DNA of 35,810 nucleotides from SHZI01 sp964407855 (GTDB taxonomy: Bacteria; Pseudomonadota; Gammaproteobacteria; Steroidobacterales; GCA-2729495). The stretch covers positions 1 to 35,810 of the forward strand of contig CAYOXI010000021.1 of NCBI GenBank assembly GCA_964407855.1, in the 5' to 3' direction. Shown here in pieces: positions 15,520 through 22,861 of this stretch. The notes beneath the pieces were generated by a model, which ran no database searches, was not told the origin of the DNA, and worked only from the letters and a program-made list of their open reading frames with translations. Position 1 is the stretch's first letter, and the number at the start of each line of letters is the position of its first letter. A program made the position numbers and the translations under genes.

Positions 15520-16233
15520 ATGGCGGTAAAATTGCAGTCGCTGTCCAATGGTGGGCGCTCAGTGCTCCCATGGCGGCTGGCCGTCGTCCTCGCACTTGCC
15601 CTGGGACTTGCCCTGCCCGAACTGGCGGACGCCGCCGAACGCAAGACGCCCCGCAAATCCCAGCGCAGCACCGACAATGCCGCGAAAGTCTACCGGTGGG
15701 TAGATGAGGACGGGACCGTGCACTTCGGTGACCAGGTACCGCCGGAGTACGCACCGGTCGAGCGGCAGGTTCTCAATCAGTATGGTGTGCCCCTCAAGAC
15801 CGAGAAGGGCCTGCTCACCGAAGAGGACGTGGCAGCCGAGAAGAAGGCAGCCGCCGAACGGGCCGCCGCCATTGCAGCAGCGCGCCGCGACGAGGTACTG
15901 CTCAGCACCTACCTCTCGGTGGAGGAAATCGAAGCCCTGCGCAACCGGCGCGTGGAACTCATCGATGGCCAGATCTCCGTTACGGAGAATTATCTGGCGA
16001 GCCTGCGGGAAAAGCTGCAGCAGCTGCAGGCCGAGGCGTCTGGCTACAAGCCCTACAGCACGGACCCGGATGCGGAGCCCCTTGACGAGAAGCTCGCCCT
16101 GGAAATCACCGACACCATGGACTCCATCGCCCTCTACGAGCGCACCCTGGCCGACACCCGCAATCGTCAGGGCCGGGTGATGCTCACCTTCAATGCGGAT
16201 ATCGCCCGTTTCCGGGAACTGAAGGGACTCTAG
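15520..16233 (+). CDS. DUF4124 domain-containing secreted protein
   Basis: 237 residues from ATG 15520. A basic start and hydrophobic stretch (about 18-33) with ADAAE near 36-40 form a signal peptide. The DUF4124 motif KVYRWVDEDGTVHFGDQVPPEYA follows (57-78). The rest is a long helical, Ala/Glu-rich coiled-coil region (about 100-200) and a charged C-terminus. DUF4124 proteins are common periplasmic or envelope proteins of Gammaproteobacteria without an assigned activity. An in-frame upstream extension to 15412 would destroy the signal peptide and is not used. The gene is convergent with dut, with nine bases between stops. Confidence 0.85.
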   Translation: MAVKLQSLSNGGRSVLPWRLAVVLALALGLALPELADAAERKTPRKSQRSTDNAAKVYRWVDEDGTVHFGDQVPPEYAPVERQVLNQYGVPLKTEKGLLTEEDVAAEKKAAAERAAAIAAARRDEVLLSTYLSVEEIEALRNRRVELIDGQISVTENYLASLREKLQQLQAEASGYKPYSTDPDAEPLDEKLALEITDTMDSIALYERTLADTRNRQGRVMLTFNADIARFRELKGL

Positions 16234-16242
16234 CTCCTGCTG

Positions 16243-16695
16243 TCAGGCGCGGCCCGTATGGCCGAAGCCCCCGGCACCCCGGTCACTGGCGCCGAACTCC
16301 GCCACCACTTCGAAGGCCACCTGCACCACCGGCACGAAGACCATCTGGGCGAGGCGCACGCCTGGCTCGATGTCAAAGGCTTCAGTGCCGCGGTTCCAGC
16401 ACGAAACCATCAGCTGCCCCTGGTAGTCCGAATCGATGAGGCCGACCAGGTTGCCGAGCACGATGCCGTGCTTGTGGCCGAGCCCCGAGCGGGGCAGGAT
16501 CACCGCCGCGACCCCCGCGTCCCCGATATGGATCGCCATGCCGGTTGGCACCAGCACAGTCTGGCCTGGCTCCACCCGGAGGACATCCGGCACGCAGGCG
16601 CGCAGGTCCACGCCAGCGGACCCCGGTGTAGCGTATTCGGGCAGCGGGAACTCGCTCCCCAGGCGGGGATCGAGGATGCGTACCTGGATCTGCAT
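16243..16695 (-). CDS. dut: Deoxyuridine 5'-triphosphate nucleotidohydrolase (dUTPase)
   Basis: 150 residues, the usual length. It hydrolyses dUTP to dUMP and pyrophosphate, keeping uracil out of DNA and feeding dTMP synthesis. Motif 1 is GSAGVDLRA (25-33), motif 2 PRSGLGHKHG (68-77), motif 3 GNLVGLIDSDYQG with the catalytic Asp (81-93), motif 4 near RLAQMVF and the C-terminal motif 5 RGAGGFGHTGR (139-149) that closes over the substrate. A homotrimer is expected. The start overlaps the coaBC stop by one base (TGATG), a conserved gammaproteobacterial pairing. Confidence 0.97.
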   Translation of the reverse strand: MQIQVRILDPRLGSEFPLPEYATPGSAGVDLRACVPDVLRVEPGQTVLVPTGMAIHIGDAGVAAVILPRSGLGHKHGIVLGNLVGLIDSDYQGQLMVSCWNRGTEAFDIEPGVRLAQMVFVPVVQVAFEVVAEFGASDRGAGGFGHTGRA

Positions 16696-17933
16696 CAGCC
16701 GGGGCGGCGCAGCGGCGTAACGCGGGCAGCGTGGGCCGCGAGGAAGCGGTCGGCCACCACGCCGATGATGCGGCCGGCGAGTTCGGTCTTGGCCATCCGG
16801 CTGAACTGCTGCTGCCCGCCGTTCCACAGGATCAGCACGCTGTTGTCGTCTTCGTCGAAGCCCAGCCTGGCGCCAACTTCATTGGCAACGATCATGTCCA
16901 GGCGCTTGGCCTCCAGCTTGTGGCGGGCGAATTCCTCGACGCGCTCGGTCTCTGCCGCAAAACCAACCGTAAAGGGTGGCGCCGGACGGGCTGCGATGCT
17001 GGCCAGCAGGTCCGGCGACTTCTGCATGGTCAGCACCAGCTGGTCACTGCGTTTCTTGATCTTGTGCGGGGCGGGCTCCGGCCGGTAGTCACTGATGGCG
17101 GCCGCGCCGATGTAGATGTCGGCCGCTACGACCTGCTCCATCGCAGCGGCGAACATCTCCGCGGCGGTTTCGGCATCGATGCGGGTGACTCCGGGCGGCG
17201 TTGGCAGCGCCACGGGCCCGGCGATCAGGGTTACCCGGGCGCCCGCCTGTGCCGCGGCGCGGGCCACGGCGAAGCCCATCTTGCCGGAGCTGCGATTGCT
17301 GATGAAGCGCACCGGATCAATGGGCTCCCGCGTCGGCCCTGCCGTGACCAGCACCCGGAGTCCCTGGAGGCGCCCGGCGGCGCCTTCCGGCGTGATATCG
17401 GTCACTGCGGTGACCAGCTCGGCAGGTTCCAGCATCCGTCCCGGGCCCACATCGCCGCAGGCCTGGCTGCCGGAAGCCGGGCCCAGCAGGCGGATGCCGC
17501 GGCTTTCGAGGGTGCGGCGGTTGCCCTGGGTGGCGGCGTGCCGCCACATGGCCTGGTTCATGGCCGGGGCCAGCACGACCGGCGCCTCGGTGGCGAGACA
17601 CAGCGTGGTAAGGAGATTGCCCGCAGCGCCGGCAGCGAGTTCCGCCATCAGGTGCGCCGTGGCCGGTGCAATCAGCACGAGCTGCGCCCAGCGGGCCAGC
17701 TCGATATGCCCCATCGCGGCCTCGGCCGCCTCGTCCCAGAGCTCCGATCGCACCGGATGGCCGGAGACGGCCTGGAAGACGGTCGGGGCGACGAGGCGGG
17801 TGGCGCTCGGCGTCATCACCACGCGCACGTCCGCCCCGGCGTCCTTCAGGCGCCGGACCAGATCGGGGCTCTTGTAGGCGGCGATTCCACCCGTGACGCC
17901 CAACAGCACGCGCGTGTTTTCGAGGCTGGCCAA
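16695..17933 (-). CDS. coaBC: CoaBC, bifunctional phosphopantothenoylcysteine decarboxylase / phosphopantothenate-cysteine ligase
   Basis: 412 residues from TTG 17933, with GGGTGGGA upstream; the start fits the family start just before VLLGVTGGIAAYK. It carries two steps of coenzyme A synthesis. The N-terminal flavoprotein CoaC domain (about 1-185) has catalytic His76 (GHIEL), PAMN (123-126) and Cys159 in SQACGDVGPGRM. The CoaB domain (about 190-400) starts with VLVTAGPTREPIDPVRFISNRSSGKMG in two adjoining pieces and carries the AAISDYRP and KIKK motifs. It is followed by the overlapping dut gene and is divergent from radC. Confidence 0.96.
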   Translation of the reverse strand: MASLENTRVLLGVTGGIAAYKSPDLVRRLKDAGADVRVVMTPSATRLVAPTVFQAVSGHPVRSELWDEAAEAAMGHIELARWAQLVLIAPATAHLMAELAAGAAGNLLTTLCLATEAPVVLAPAMNQAMWRHAATQGNRRTLESRGIRLLGPASGSQACGDVGPGRMLEPAELVTAVTDITPEGAAGRLQGLRVLVTAGPTREPIDPVRFISNRSSGKMGFAVARAAAQAGARVTLIAGPVALPTPPGVTRIDAETAAEMFAAAMEQVVAADIYIGAAAISDYRPEPAPHKIKKRSDQLVLTMQKSPDLLASIAARPAPPFTVGFAAETERVEEFARHKLEAKRLDMIVANEVGARLGFDEDDNSVLILWNGGQQQFSRMAKTELAGRIIGVVADRFLAAHAARVTPLRRPG

Positions 17934-17949
17934 GACGTCCCACCCGGAG

Positions 17950-17993
17950 GGTAACGGGCTGAAAGGTTACCGCAACTGCCGTCCGCCGGACGG
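17950..17993. promoter_or_regulatory. Two inverted repeats in the coaBC-radC divergent region
   Basis: GGTAAC (17950-17955) pairs with GTTACC (17966-17971). A second dyad, CCGTCC-GCC-GGACGG (17979-17993), follows. They lie in the 126 bases between the two divergent starts and could be operators. No clear promoter boxes are seen. Function is inference. Confidence 0.3.
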
Positions 17994-18059
17994 GCTTTGT
18001 CCCCGAGCCTGCCAGTTTCAGGGCTTGGCCGCGCCGGCGCAGCTACCCAGAATGCCGGG

Positions 18060-18743
18060 GTGAAGGGGCGCTCAATCAAGCACTGGCCACTGGCCGAGCG
18101 GCCCCGGGAGCGTCTCGCCCAGGCCGGCCCCGGCCACCTGTCCGATGCGGAGCTGCTGGCGATCCTGCTGGGGCGGGGTATCGCGGGCGTTTCCGCCCTG
18201 GACCTGGCCCGGCAGCTGCTCGGCCGGTTCGGCGGGATGCGGGGGGTACTTAACGCCGCCCCGGGTGATCTGGAATCGCTCCATGGCCTGGGTCCCGGAA
18301 AATCAGCGCAGCTGCTGGCGGCGCGGGAATGCTGCTGCCGCTATATGGGCGAGAAACTCACCCCCGGGCGAGCCCTCGCCTCGCCGGCAGACAGCCAGGA
18401 CTTCCTGCTGGCCCGCCTCCGGGACCTGCCCCACGAGGTGTTCTGCTGCATCTTCCTCGACAACCGGCACCGGGTACTGGCTTTCGAGGAGCTGTTCAGG
18501 GGGACCATCGACAATACGACCGTCTACCCCCGGGAAGTGGTTCGCCAGGCCCTGCACCGGAATGCCGCGGCGCTGATCCTGGCGCACAACCACCCCTCCG
18601 GAGTCCCGGAGCCCAGCGATGCAGACCGGCTCATCACCCGGCGTATCCGGGACGCGCTGGAACTGGTCGATGTCCGTCTGCTGGACCATTTCGTCGTGGG
18701 TGACGGCAGCTGCGTGTCGCTGGCCGGCCGGGGCCTTTTGTAG
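18060..18743 (+). CDS. radC: RadC family protein (JAB/MPN domain)
   Basis: 227 residues from GTG 18060, close to the usual 224. It starts with the helix-hairpin-helix UPF0758 region (HLSDAELLAILLGRG, then LHGLGPGKSAQLLAARE). The C-terminal JAB domain has the metal motif HNHPSGVPEPSDAD (176-189) with His176, His178 and Asp189. The family was once linked to DNA repair, but its role is uncertain; a metal-dependent nuclease or protease activity has been proposed. Three consecutive cysteines (91-93) and CC at 129-130 are unusual. TTG 17997 is an alternative start. Its place beside coaBC and before rpmB is conserved. Confidence 0.93.
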   Translation: MKGRSIKHWPLAERPRERLAQAGPGHLSDAELLAILLGRGIAGVSALDLARQLLGRFGGMRGVLNAAPGDLESLHGLGPGKSAQLLAARECCCRYMGEKLTPGRALASPADSQDFLLARLRDLPHEVFCCIFLDNRHRVLAFEELFRGTIDNTTVYPREVVRQALHRNAAALILAHNHPSGVPEPSDADRLITRRIRDALELVDVRLLDHFVVGDGSCVSLAGRGLL

Positions 18744-18775
18744 GCCGGGCGGGGACGCAGGCCTTGCCCGTGCCC

Positions 18776-18805
18776 TTGCCATGCAAAGGCCCCCGCTGGT
18801 ATAAA
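18776..18805 (+). promoter_or_regulatory. Sigma-70 promoter of rpmB-rpmG
   Basis: TTGCCA (18776-18781) and TATAAA (18800-18805) are separated by 18 bases, 68 bases upstream of the rpmB start. Both boxes are good matches. The predicted leader of about 60 bases contains a short CCGGG-ttcc-CCCGG hairpin. Confidence 0.65.
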
Positions 18806-18873
18806 AGGCGCCCTTTCGCTGCCCCCGGGTTCCCCCGGAGCGGCGGCCACCCGTCCCACGAGCAGAGGTTCTT

Positions 18874-19110
18874 ATGTCCCGGGTCTGTCAGGTAACCGGC
18901 AAGCGGCCCCTTTACGGGAACACCGTCTCCCACGCCAACAACAAGAAGCGCCGGCGTTTTCTGCCGAACCTGCACACCCATCGCTTCTGGCTCGAGGGTG
19001 AAAAGCGCTTCGTCACGCTGCGGGTCTCGACCCGTGGCCTGCGCACCATCGACAAGCTGGGCATTGAACAGGTACTCGAGAATCTGCGCGCCGCCGGCCA
19101 GCAGGTCTGA
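18874..19110 (+). CDS. rpmB: Large ribosomal subunit protein bL28
   Basis: 78 residues, the standard length. It starts MSRVCQVTGKRPLYGNTVSHANNKKRRRF (two overlapping conserved pieces) and ends in LRAAGQQV. A 50S ribosomal protein near the exit-site region. AGAGG six bases before ATG is the ribosome binding site. It is first in a two-gene operon with rpmG, under the promoter at 18776-18805. Confidence 0.98.
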   Translation: MSRVCQVTGKRPLYGNTVSHANNKKRRRFLPNLHTHRFWLEGEKRFVTLRVSTRGLRTIDKLGIEQVLENLRAAGQQV

Positions 19111-19159
19111 GCGTACGGTCACCCGACTCCCAGGCTCAACTTCCCCAGGATAGAAACCG

Positions 19160-19327
19160 ATGGCCAAGAGCGTCCGCGACAAGATCAAGCTGGTGTCCAC
19201 CGCGAACACCGGCCACTACTACACGACCACCAAGAACAAGCGCACCCATCCGGACAAGATGGAAGTCAGCAAGTTCGACCCGGTAGTGCGCAAGCACGTG
19301 CCGTACAAGGAAGCCAAGATCAAGTAA
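19160..19327 (+). CDS. rpmG: Large ribosomal subunit protein bL33
   Basis: 55 residues, the usual length: it begins MAKSVRDKIKLVSTA and ends PYKEAKIK. It contains no cysteine, so it is the zinc-independent (C-minus) form. AGGA (19147-19150) is the likely ribosome binding site. It lies 49 bases after rpmB and is followed by an intrinsic terminator. Confidence 0.97.
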   Translation: MAKSVRDKIKLVSTANTGHYYTTTKNKRTHPDKMEVSKFDPVVRKHVPYKEAKIK

Positions 19328-19355
19328 CCGGGTGGCCTGCCCGGTGGCGCCACTG

Positions 19356-19377
19356 GCCCGCCCCGGCGGGCTTTTTT
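19356..19377 (+). terminator. Rho-independent terminator of rpmB-rpmG
   Basis: GCCCGC-CCCG-GCGGGC stem-loop (19356-19371) followed by six T (19372-19377), 28 bases after the rpmG stop. Confidence 0.9.
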
Positions 19378-19427
19378 GTGTCCGTGTCTCTGGCGCGCCA
19401 TGACCCGGGCGCGGCGCCCGAGCCCAC

Positions 19428-20678
19428 TCAGGGCATCGGCTGCGGCACCGCCCGGCTGCGGATCGACTCCGGCAGGCCGCGAATGATCGTGTTCGGCAGG
19501 ACCGCATTGTCCCACTCGGGCGAGCGCGGCGGCGGGTTCCCGGTGCGCACGATCACGAGCTGCAGCGACGGCACGATGTAGACCACCTGGTTGGCATTGC
19601 CGTCGAAGAGGAACAGGTCGCCGGCCAGGTAAGGCTCGCCGTGCAGGGTCTGCGGCGCCGGTACGTCCGGGTTCGCGGGCCCGCGCCGCTGTGTATAGGC
19701 GCCGGCCATGTAGACGCTGATACCCGCCCAGGGATACTGGGGACTCGGCGTGACCATCGCCTGCACATAACCCGGCGGCAGCAGGCGGCGGCCGTCCCAG
19801 ACCCCGTCCTGCAGCAGCAGGATGCCAAGGCGCAACCACAGCTCCGGCGCCGCCAGCAGGCAGCAGCCCGAATGGGCCACGCCATCCGGCCGATTGAGCC
19901 AGACCTGGCCATCAGGCGCGCCCACCGGCTGGAAGACTTCCCGGGAGAGGAACTCCGCATAGCGGCGCCCGGTGGCCCGCTCCAGCAGCACCGCCACCAG
20001 GTCTGCGGGCGTGTTGCTGTACTCGTAGCGGGTGCCCGGCGTGTGGGTAAGCGGGTACTCGTCGATCATCACCCGCTCGTGCCGGGGGCTTAAGTAAGCG
20101 CGGGTCCAGATGCTGGCGCCGTCAAAACTCGCACCCTGGGCCAGGAATCCGGCCCGCATGTCGAGCAGGTGCCTGACCAGGATCTGCTGCTTGTCCGAAC
20201 CCCGCCACTCGGTGATGAAATCACTGGCCGTCTGGTCCAGTCCCGCGAGACGCTCAAGTTCAATGGCGCGGCCAGTGGCGATGGCAGCGACGGGCTTGGC
20301 GAGTGACCGCGCGACGACGGGATCACCGGGTGCCTGGTCATCGAAATAGGCGGCCAGTTCAAGCGCCCCGGCGTGCCACACCAGGAGCGAACTGGAATTG
20401 TTGCGGCCCGCATAAGCCTCCGCGGCTTCCAGCGCAGAGCCGGCGATGACCCGGTAGGCAGCATCGCGGCTGGGAATTGGCGTGGGCACTGGTGCGCCCG
20501 GGATCCGTTCGAGCGGCTGGTAGAGCGCCATGCCGGTCGGATCAGCGGCCGGACCCCCGTTGATCAGGGCCAGCCGCTGGGCATAAAGGGCATCCTCGGC
20601 GGGGCTTCCGGTCGCGGACGCGGTCACGCTCGCGAGGCAGAGTGCCGGCAGCAGCCAGCGCGCTCCACGCAGGTCCAC
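19428..20678 (-). CDS. Serine beta-lactamase-like hydrolase (class C / peptidase S12 family), secreted
   Basis: 416 residues from GTG 20678. A signal peptide (about 1-24, ending ASATG) leads to the periplasm or outside. The catalytic SxxK is SLAK (125-128) and the Tyr motif is YSN (220-222) in RYEYSNTP. A typical late segment VYIVPSLQLVIVRTG carries RTG where KTG or HTG stands in true beta-lactamases. It may be an esterase, D-aminopeptidase or PBP-like hydrolase; a role in antibiotic resistance cannot be claimed. It starts six bases after the stop of the desaturase, so the two are likely an operon. A 10-bp tandem duplication overlaps its start. Confidence 0.85.
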   Translation of the reverse strand: MDLRGARWLLPALCLASVTASATGSPAEDALYAQRLALINGGPAADPTGMALYQPLERIPGAPVPTPIPSRDAAYRVIAGSALEAAEAYAGRNNSSSLLVWHAGALELAAYFDDQAPGDPVVARSLAKPVAAIATGRAIELERLAGLDQTASDFITEWRGSDKQQILVRHLLDMRAGFLAQGASFDGASIWTRAYLSPRHERVMIDEYPLTHTPGTRYEYSNTPADLVAVLLERATGRRYAEFLSREVFQPVGAPDGQVWLNRPDGVAHSGCCLLAAPELWLRLGILLLQDGVWDGRRLLPPGYVQAMVTPSPQYPWAGISVYMAGAYTQRRGPANPDVPAPQTLHGEPYLAGDLFLFDGNANQVVYIVPSLQLVIVRTGNPPPRSPEWDNAVLPNTIIRGLPESIRSRAVPQPMP

Positions 20679-20683
20679 GCAGG
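20664..20683. repeat. Tandem 10-bp duplication at the start of the beta-lactamase-like gene
   Basis: TCCACGCAGG occurs twice head to tail (20664-20673 and 20674-20683). Each copy holds a GTG on the minus strand, ten bases apart and thus in different frames. The outer copy supplies the chosen start. Confidence 0.8.
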
Positions 20684-20684
20684 T

Positions 20685-21878
20685 CTAGGCGGCAGCGTGG
20701 CCGGGCGCCGGCAGGTAGCCGCGCAGGCGGGCCGAGAATTCCTGGAGGGCCTCGATGCCGCTCGCCTCCGCCCGGGCACACCACTCGCGCAGCTGGCGTA
20801 CCAGCGCCTCGTTGCTGACGTTGGCCTGCTCCCAGAGCGCCATCAGCTGCAGGCGGAACTCGTGGACGGTACGCAGCGTGGCGCTGCTCTCCAGCGCCTG
20901 GGCAAGACGCGCGCGGGCCTGGTCATCCAGCAACTGGGGCCGGCGAATGAACAGCCGCGGCGAGACCTTGAGGGGCTGCGGCACGGCCCTGGCCTCGCGG
21001 TGAAAGACCGGGAGCGTGACCCGGCTCGTGTAGTCGCGCAGCACATGCATGCGGTTGACCAGCACGGCCTTCAGGGTTTCGATATCCACCTGGCGCGGAG
21101 CGGGGGCAAACTTCGGTTCCGGTGCCACCCGCCGGACCTTGCACAGGCCCAGCGCCTTGAAGATCGTGATGTACATCCAGCCGATGTCGAACTCCCAGGG
21201 CCGCATGGAGAACTTGGCAGACGACGGAAAAGCGTGATGATTGTTGTGCAGCTCTTCGCCACCGATGAAGAAGGCGATGGGGTACAGGTTGGTGGCGGCA
21301 TCGTCGGATTCGAAATTGCGATAGCCCCGTGCGTGGCCGAGGCCGTTGATGATGCCGGCGGAGAAAATCGGCATTGAGGCCATCTGGATGGCGAAGATCG
21401 TGATGCCGATGACGCCAAAGAGGAGCACGTTGGTCAGCAGCAGGCCGTAGATGCCGACCCAGGTGAGCGGGCTGTAGAGCTTGCGCTCCAGCCAGTCATC
21501 CGGCGTACCCCGGCCGTACTTGGCCACGACTTCCGGGTTGCGGGCATCGACGCGATAGAGTTCAGCGCCTTCCAGCAGCACCTTCTTCAGGCCGAAGACC
21601 ACGGGACTGTGGGGGTCGCCCGGCTTCTCGCAGAGCGCGTGGTGCTTGCGATGGACGGCGACCCACTCCCGGGTCACCATGCCGGACGTGAGCCACATCC
21701 AGAAGCGGAAGAAGTGCCGAAGTGCAGGGTGGAGGTCGATGGCCCGGTGGGCCTGGTCCCGGTGCAGGTAGAGGGTGGTGGCCATCATCGAGATCTGGAG
21801 CATCAGGAAGGTCACGCCGACCTTGCCCCAGCCGCTCAGACCAAGGATGCCGTCCTGCAGGAAATCGAGCAAAGCCAT
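20685..21878 (-). CDS. Membrane fatty acid (acyl-CoA delta-9 type) desaturase with helical C-terminal extension
   Basis: 397 residues from ATG 21878, with GAGGTAG as ribosome binding site. Several transmembrane segments flank three histidine boxes: HRDQAH (39-44), HRKHH (76-80) and HNNHH (211-215), with an extra His in NGLGHARGY. This is the di-iron desaturase pattern that inserts a double bond into acyl chains, adjusting membrane fluidity. The last 130 residues (about 265-390) are hydrophilic and helical. They include LLDDQARARLAQALESS and LREWCARAEASGIEAL, which resemble the C-terminal tail of ISL3-family transposases. A weak TATAGT box lies in the divergent region to mutM. The gene precedes the beta-lactamase-like gene. 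Confidence 0.9.
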   Translation of the reverse strand: MALLDFLQDGILGLSGWGKVGVTFLMLQISMMATTLYLHRDQAHRAIDLHPALRHFFRFWMWLTSGMVTREWVAVHRKHHALCEKPGDPHSPVVFGLKKVLLEGAELYRVDARNPEVVAKYGRGTPDDWLERKLYSPLTWVGIYGLLLTNVLLFGVIGITIFAIQMASMPIFSAGIINGLGHARGYRNFESDDAATNLYPIAFFIGGEELHNNHHAFPSSAKFSMRPWEFDIGWMYITIFKALGLCKVRRVAPEPKFAPAPRQVDIETLKAVLVNRMHVLRDYTSRVTLPVFHREARAVPQPLKVSPRLFIRRPQLLDDQARARLAQALESSATLRTVHEFRLQLMALWEQANVSNEALVRQLREWCARAEASGIEALQEFSARLRGYLPAPGHAAA

Positions 21879-22016
21879 GTCTACCTCGCAGAAGGAAAAA
21901 AGCGGGAGCGCCGTCCGGCCGTTAACTATAGCGACGGCGTCCGGCGATTGATATGCGGTACTACACCCAGCGGGAGGGCTCCGCGCTGCCCTATCCGGGA
22001 TATGGGTCCCATTCCG

Positions 22017-22031
22017 GGGCTTTGAAAGCCC
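22017..22031 (+). promoter_or_regulatory. Palindrome abutting the mutM start codon
   Basis: GGGCTTT-G-AAAGCCC ends exactly one base before ATG 22032. It takes the place of the Shine-Dalgarno sequence, and in RNA it could form a five-pair hairpin with a five-base loop. It may limit translation or be a protein-binding site. The repeat is seen; the role is inferred. Confidence 0.4.
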
Positions 22032-22847
22032 ATGCCTGAACTTCCCGAGGTCGAAACGACGCGTCGCGGCATTGCCCCGTGGCTCACCGGCCAGCGGCTC
22101 GCGCGCGTCATCATCCGGGTACCCCGGCTGCGCTGGCCGATTCCGGCGGAACTGACCGAGCGTCTGACCGGCGCGCGGGTGACTGGCGTTGAACGGCGCG
22201 CCAAGTGGCTGCTGCTGCGGACCGACCGGGGTACCGCCCTGCTGCACCTGGGCATGACCGGCAGCTTCCGGGTGCTGCCGGACTTCAGGCCGCCCGGCAT
22301 CCACGACCATCTGGACCTGGTAACCGGGGATGGCGTGACGGTGCGCTTCAATGACCCGCGGCGCTTCGGTGCGGCGCTCTGGACCGAGGACGATCCGCTG
22401 CATCACCCGCTGATCGCCCCCCTCGGTCCCGAGCCGCTGGGGCCCGCTTTCACGGCCGACTACCTGGCACAGAAATCCCGGCGGCGAAGCATCGCCATCA
22501 AGCCGCACCTGATGAACGCCCGCATCGTGGTGGGGGTTGGCAACATCTACGCCAGCGAAGCCCTGTTCAGGGCCGGCATTCACCCGGCCCGGGCGGCAGG
22601 GCGCGTGGCGGCCAGGCGCCTGGCCGGTCTGGTGACGGCCGTCCGCGAGGTGCTTGAACAGGCGATTCGTTCCGGTGGCACCACCATCCGCGATTACTCC
22701 GGGGGTGATGGCAAGCCCGGCTATTTCGCGCAGCGTCTGCGGGTTTACGACCGGGAAGGCCTGCCCTGCGTCAACTGCGGCGCAGCTGTGCAGCAGAAAG
22801 TCCTGGGGCAGCGTTCCAGCTACTTCTGCCGGCACTGCCAGCGCTAG
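22032..22847 (+). CDS. mutM: MutM, formamidopyrimidine-DNA glycosylase (Fpg)
   Basis: 271 residues, the usual length. It removes 8-oxoguanine and formamidopyrimidines and cleaves the AP site. The protein starts with MPELPEVETTRRGI, whose Pro2 is the catalytic nucleophile and Glu3 the acid. Lys58 (RRAKWLL) and the NDPRRFG and VGVGNIYASEALFRAGI segments follow. The C-terminal zinc finger has Cys246, Cys249, Cys266 and Cys269. With the partial mutY it covers both arms of 8-oxoguanine repair in this window. It is divergent from the desaturase gene and convergent with ggt, 14 bases apart. Confidence 0.97.
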   Translation: MPELPEVETTRRGIAPWLTGQRLARVIIRVPRLRWPIPAELTERLTGARVTGVERRAKWLLLRTDRGTALLHLGMTGSFRVLPDFRPPGIHDHLDLVTGDGVTVRFNDPRRFGAALWTEDDPLHHPLIAPLGPEPLGPAFTADYLAQKSRRRSIAIKPHLMNARIVVGVGNIYASEALFRAGIHPARAAGRVAARRLAGLVTAVREVLEQAIRSGGTTIRDYSGGDGKPGYFAQRLRVYDREGLPCVNCGAAVQQKVLGQRSSYFCRHCQR

Positions 22848-22861
22848 TCGACCAGCGCCAG

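Noticed and set aside
20685..21085. An insertion sequence remnant of the ISL3 family
   Set aside because: Only the tail of the desaturase resembles such a transposase; there are no terminal repeats, no target duplication and the frame is continuous with the desaturase.
21879..22835. Extension of the desaturase frame upstream to give 716 residues
   Set aside because: The extra part is antisense to mutM and lacks desaturase features. ATG 21878 has a good ribosome binding site and starts a family-like N-terminus.
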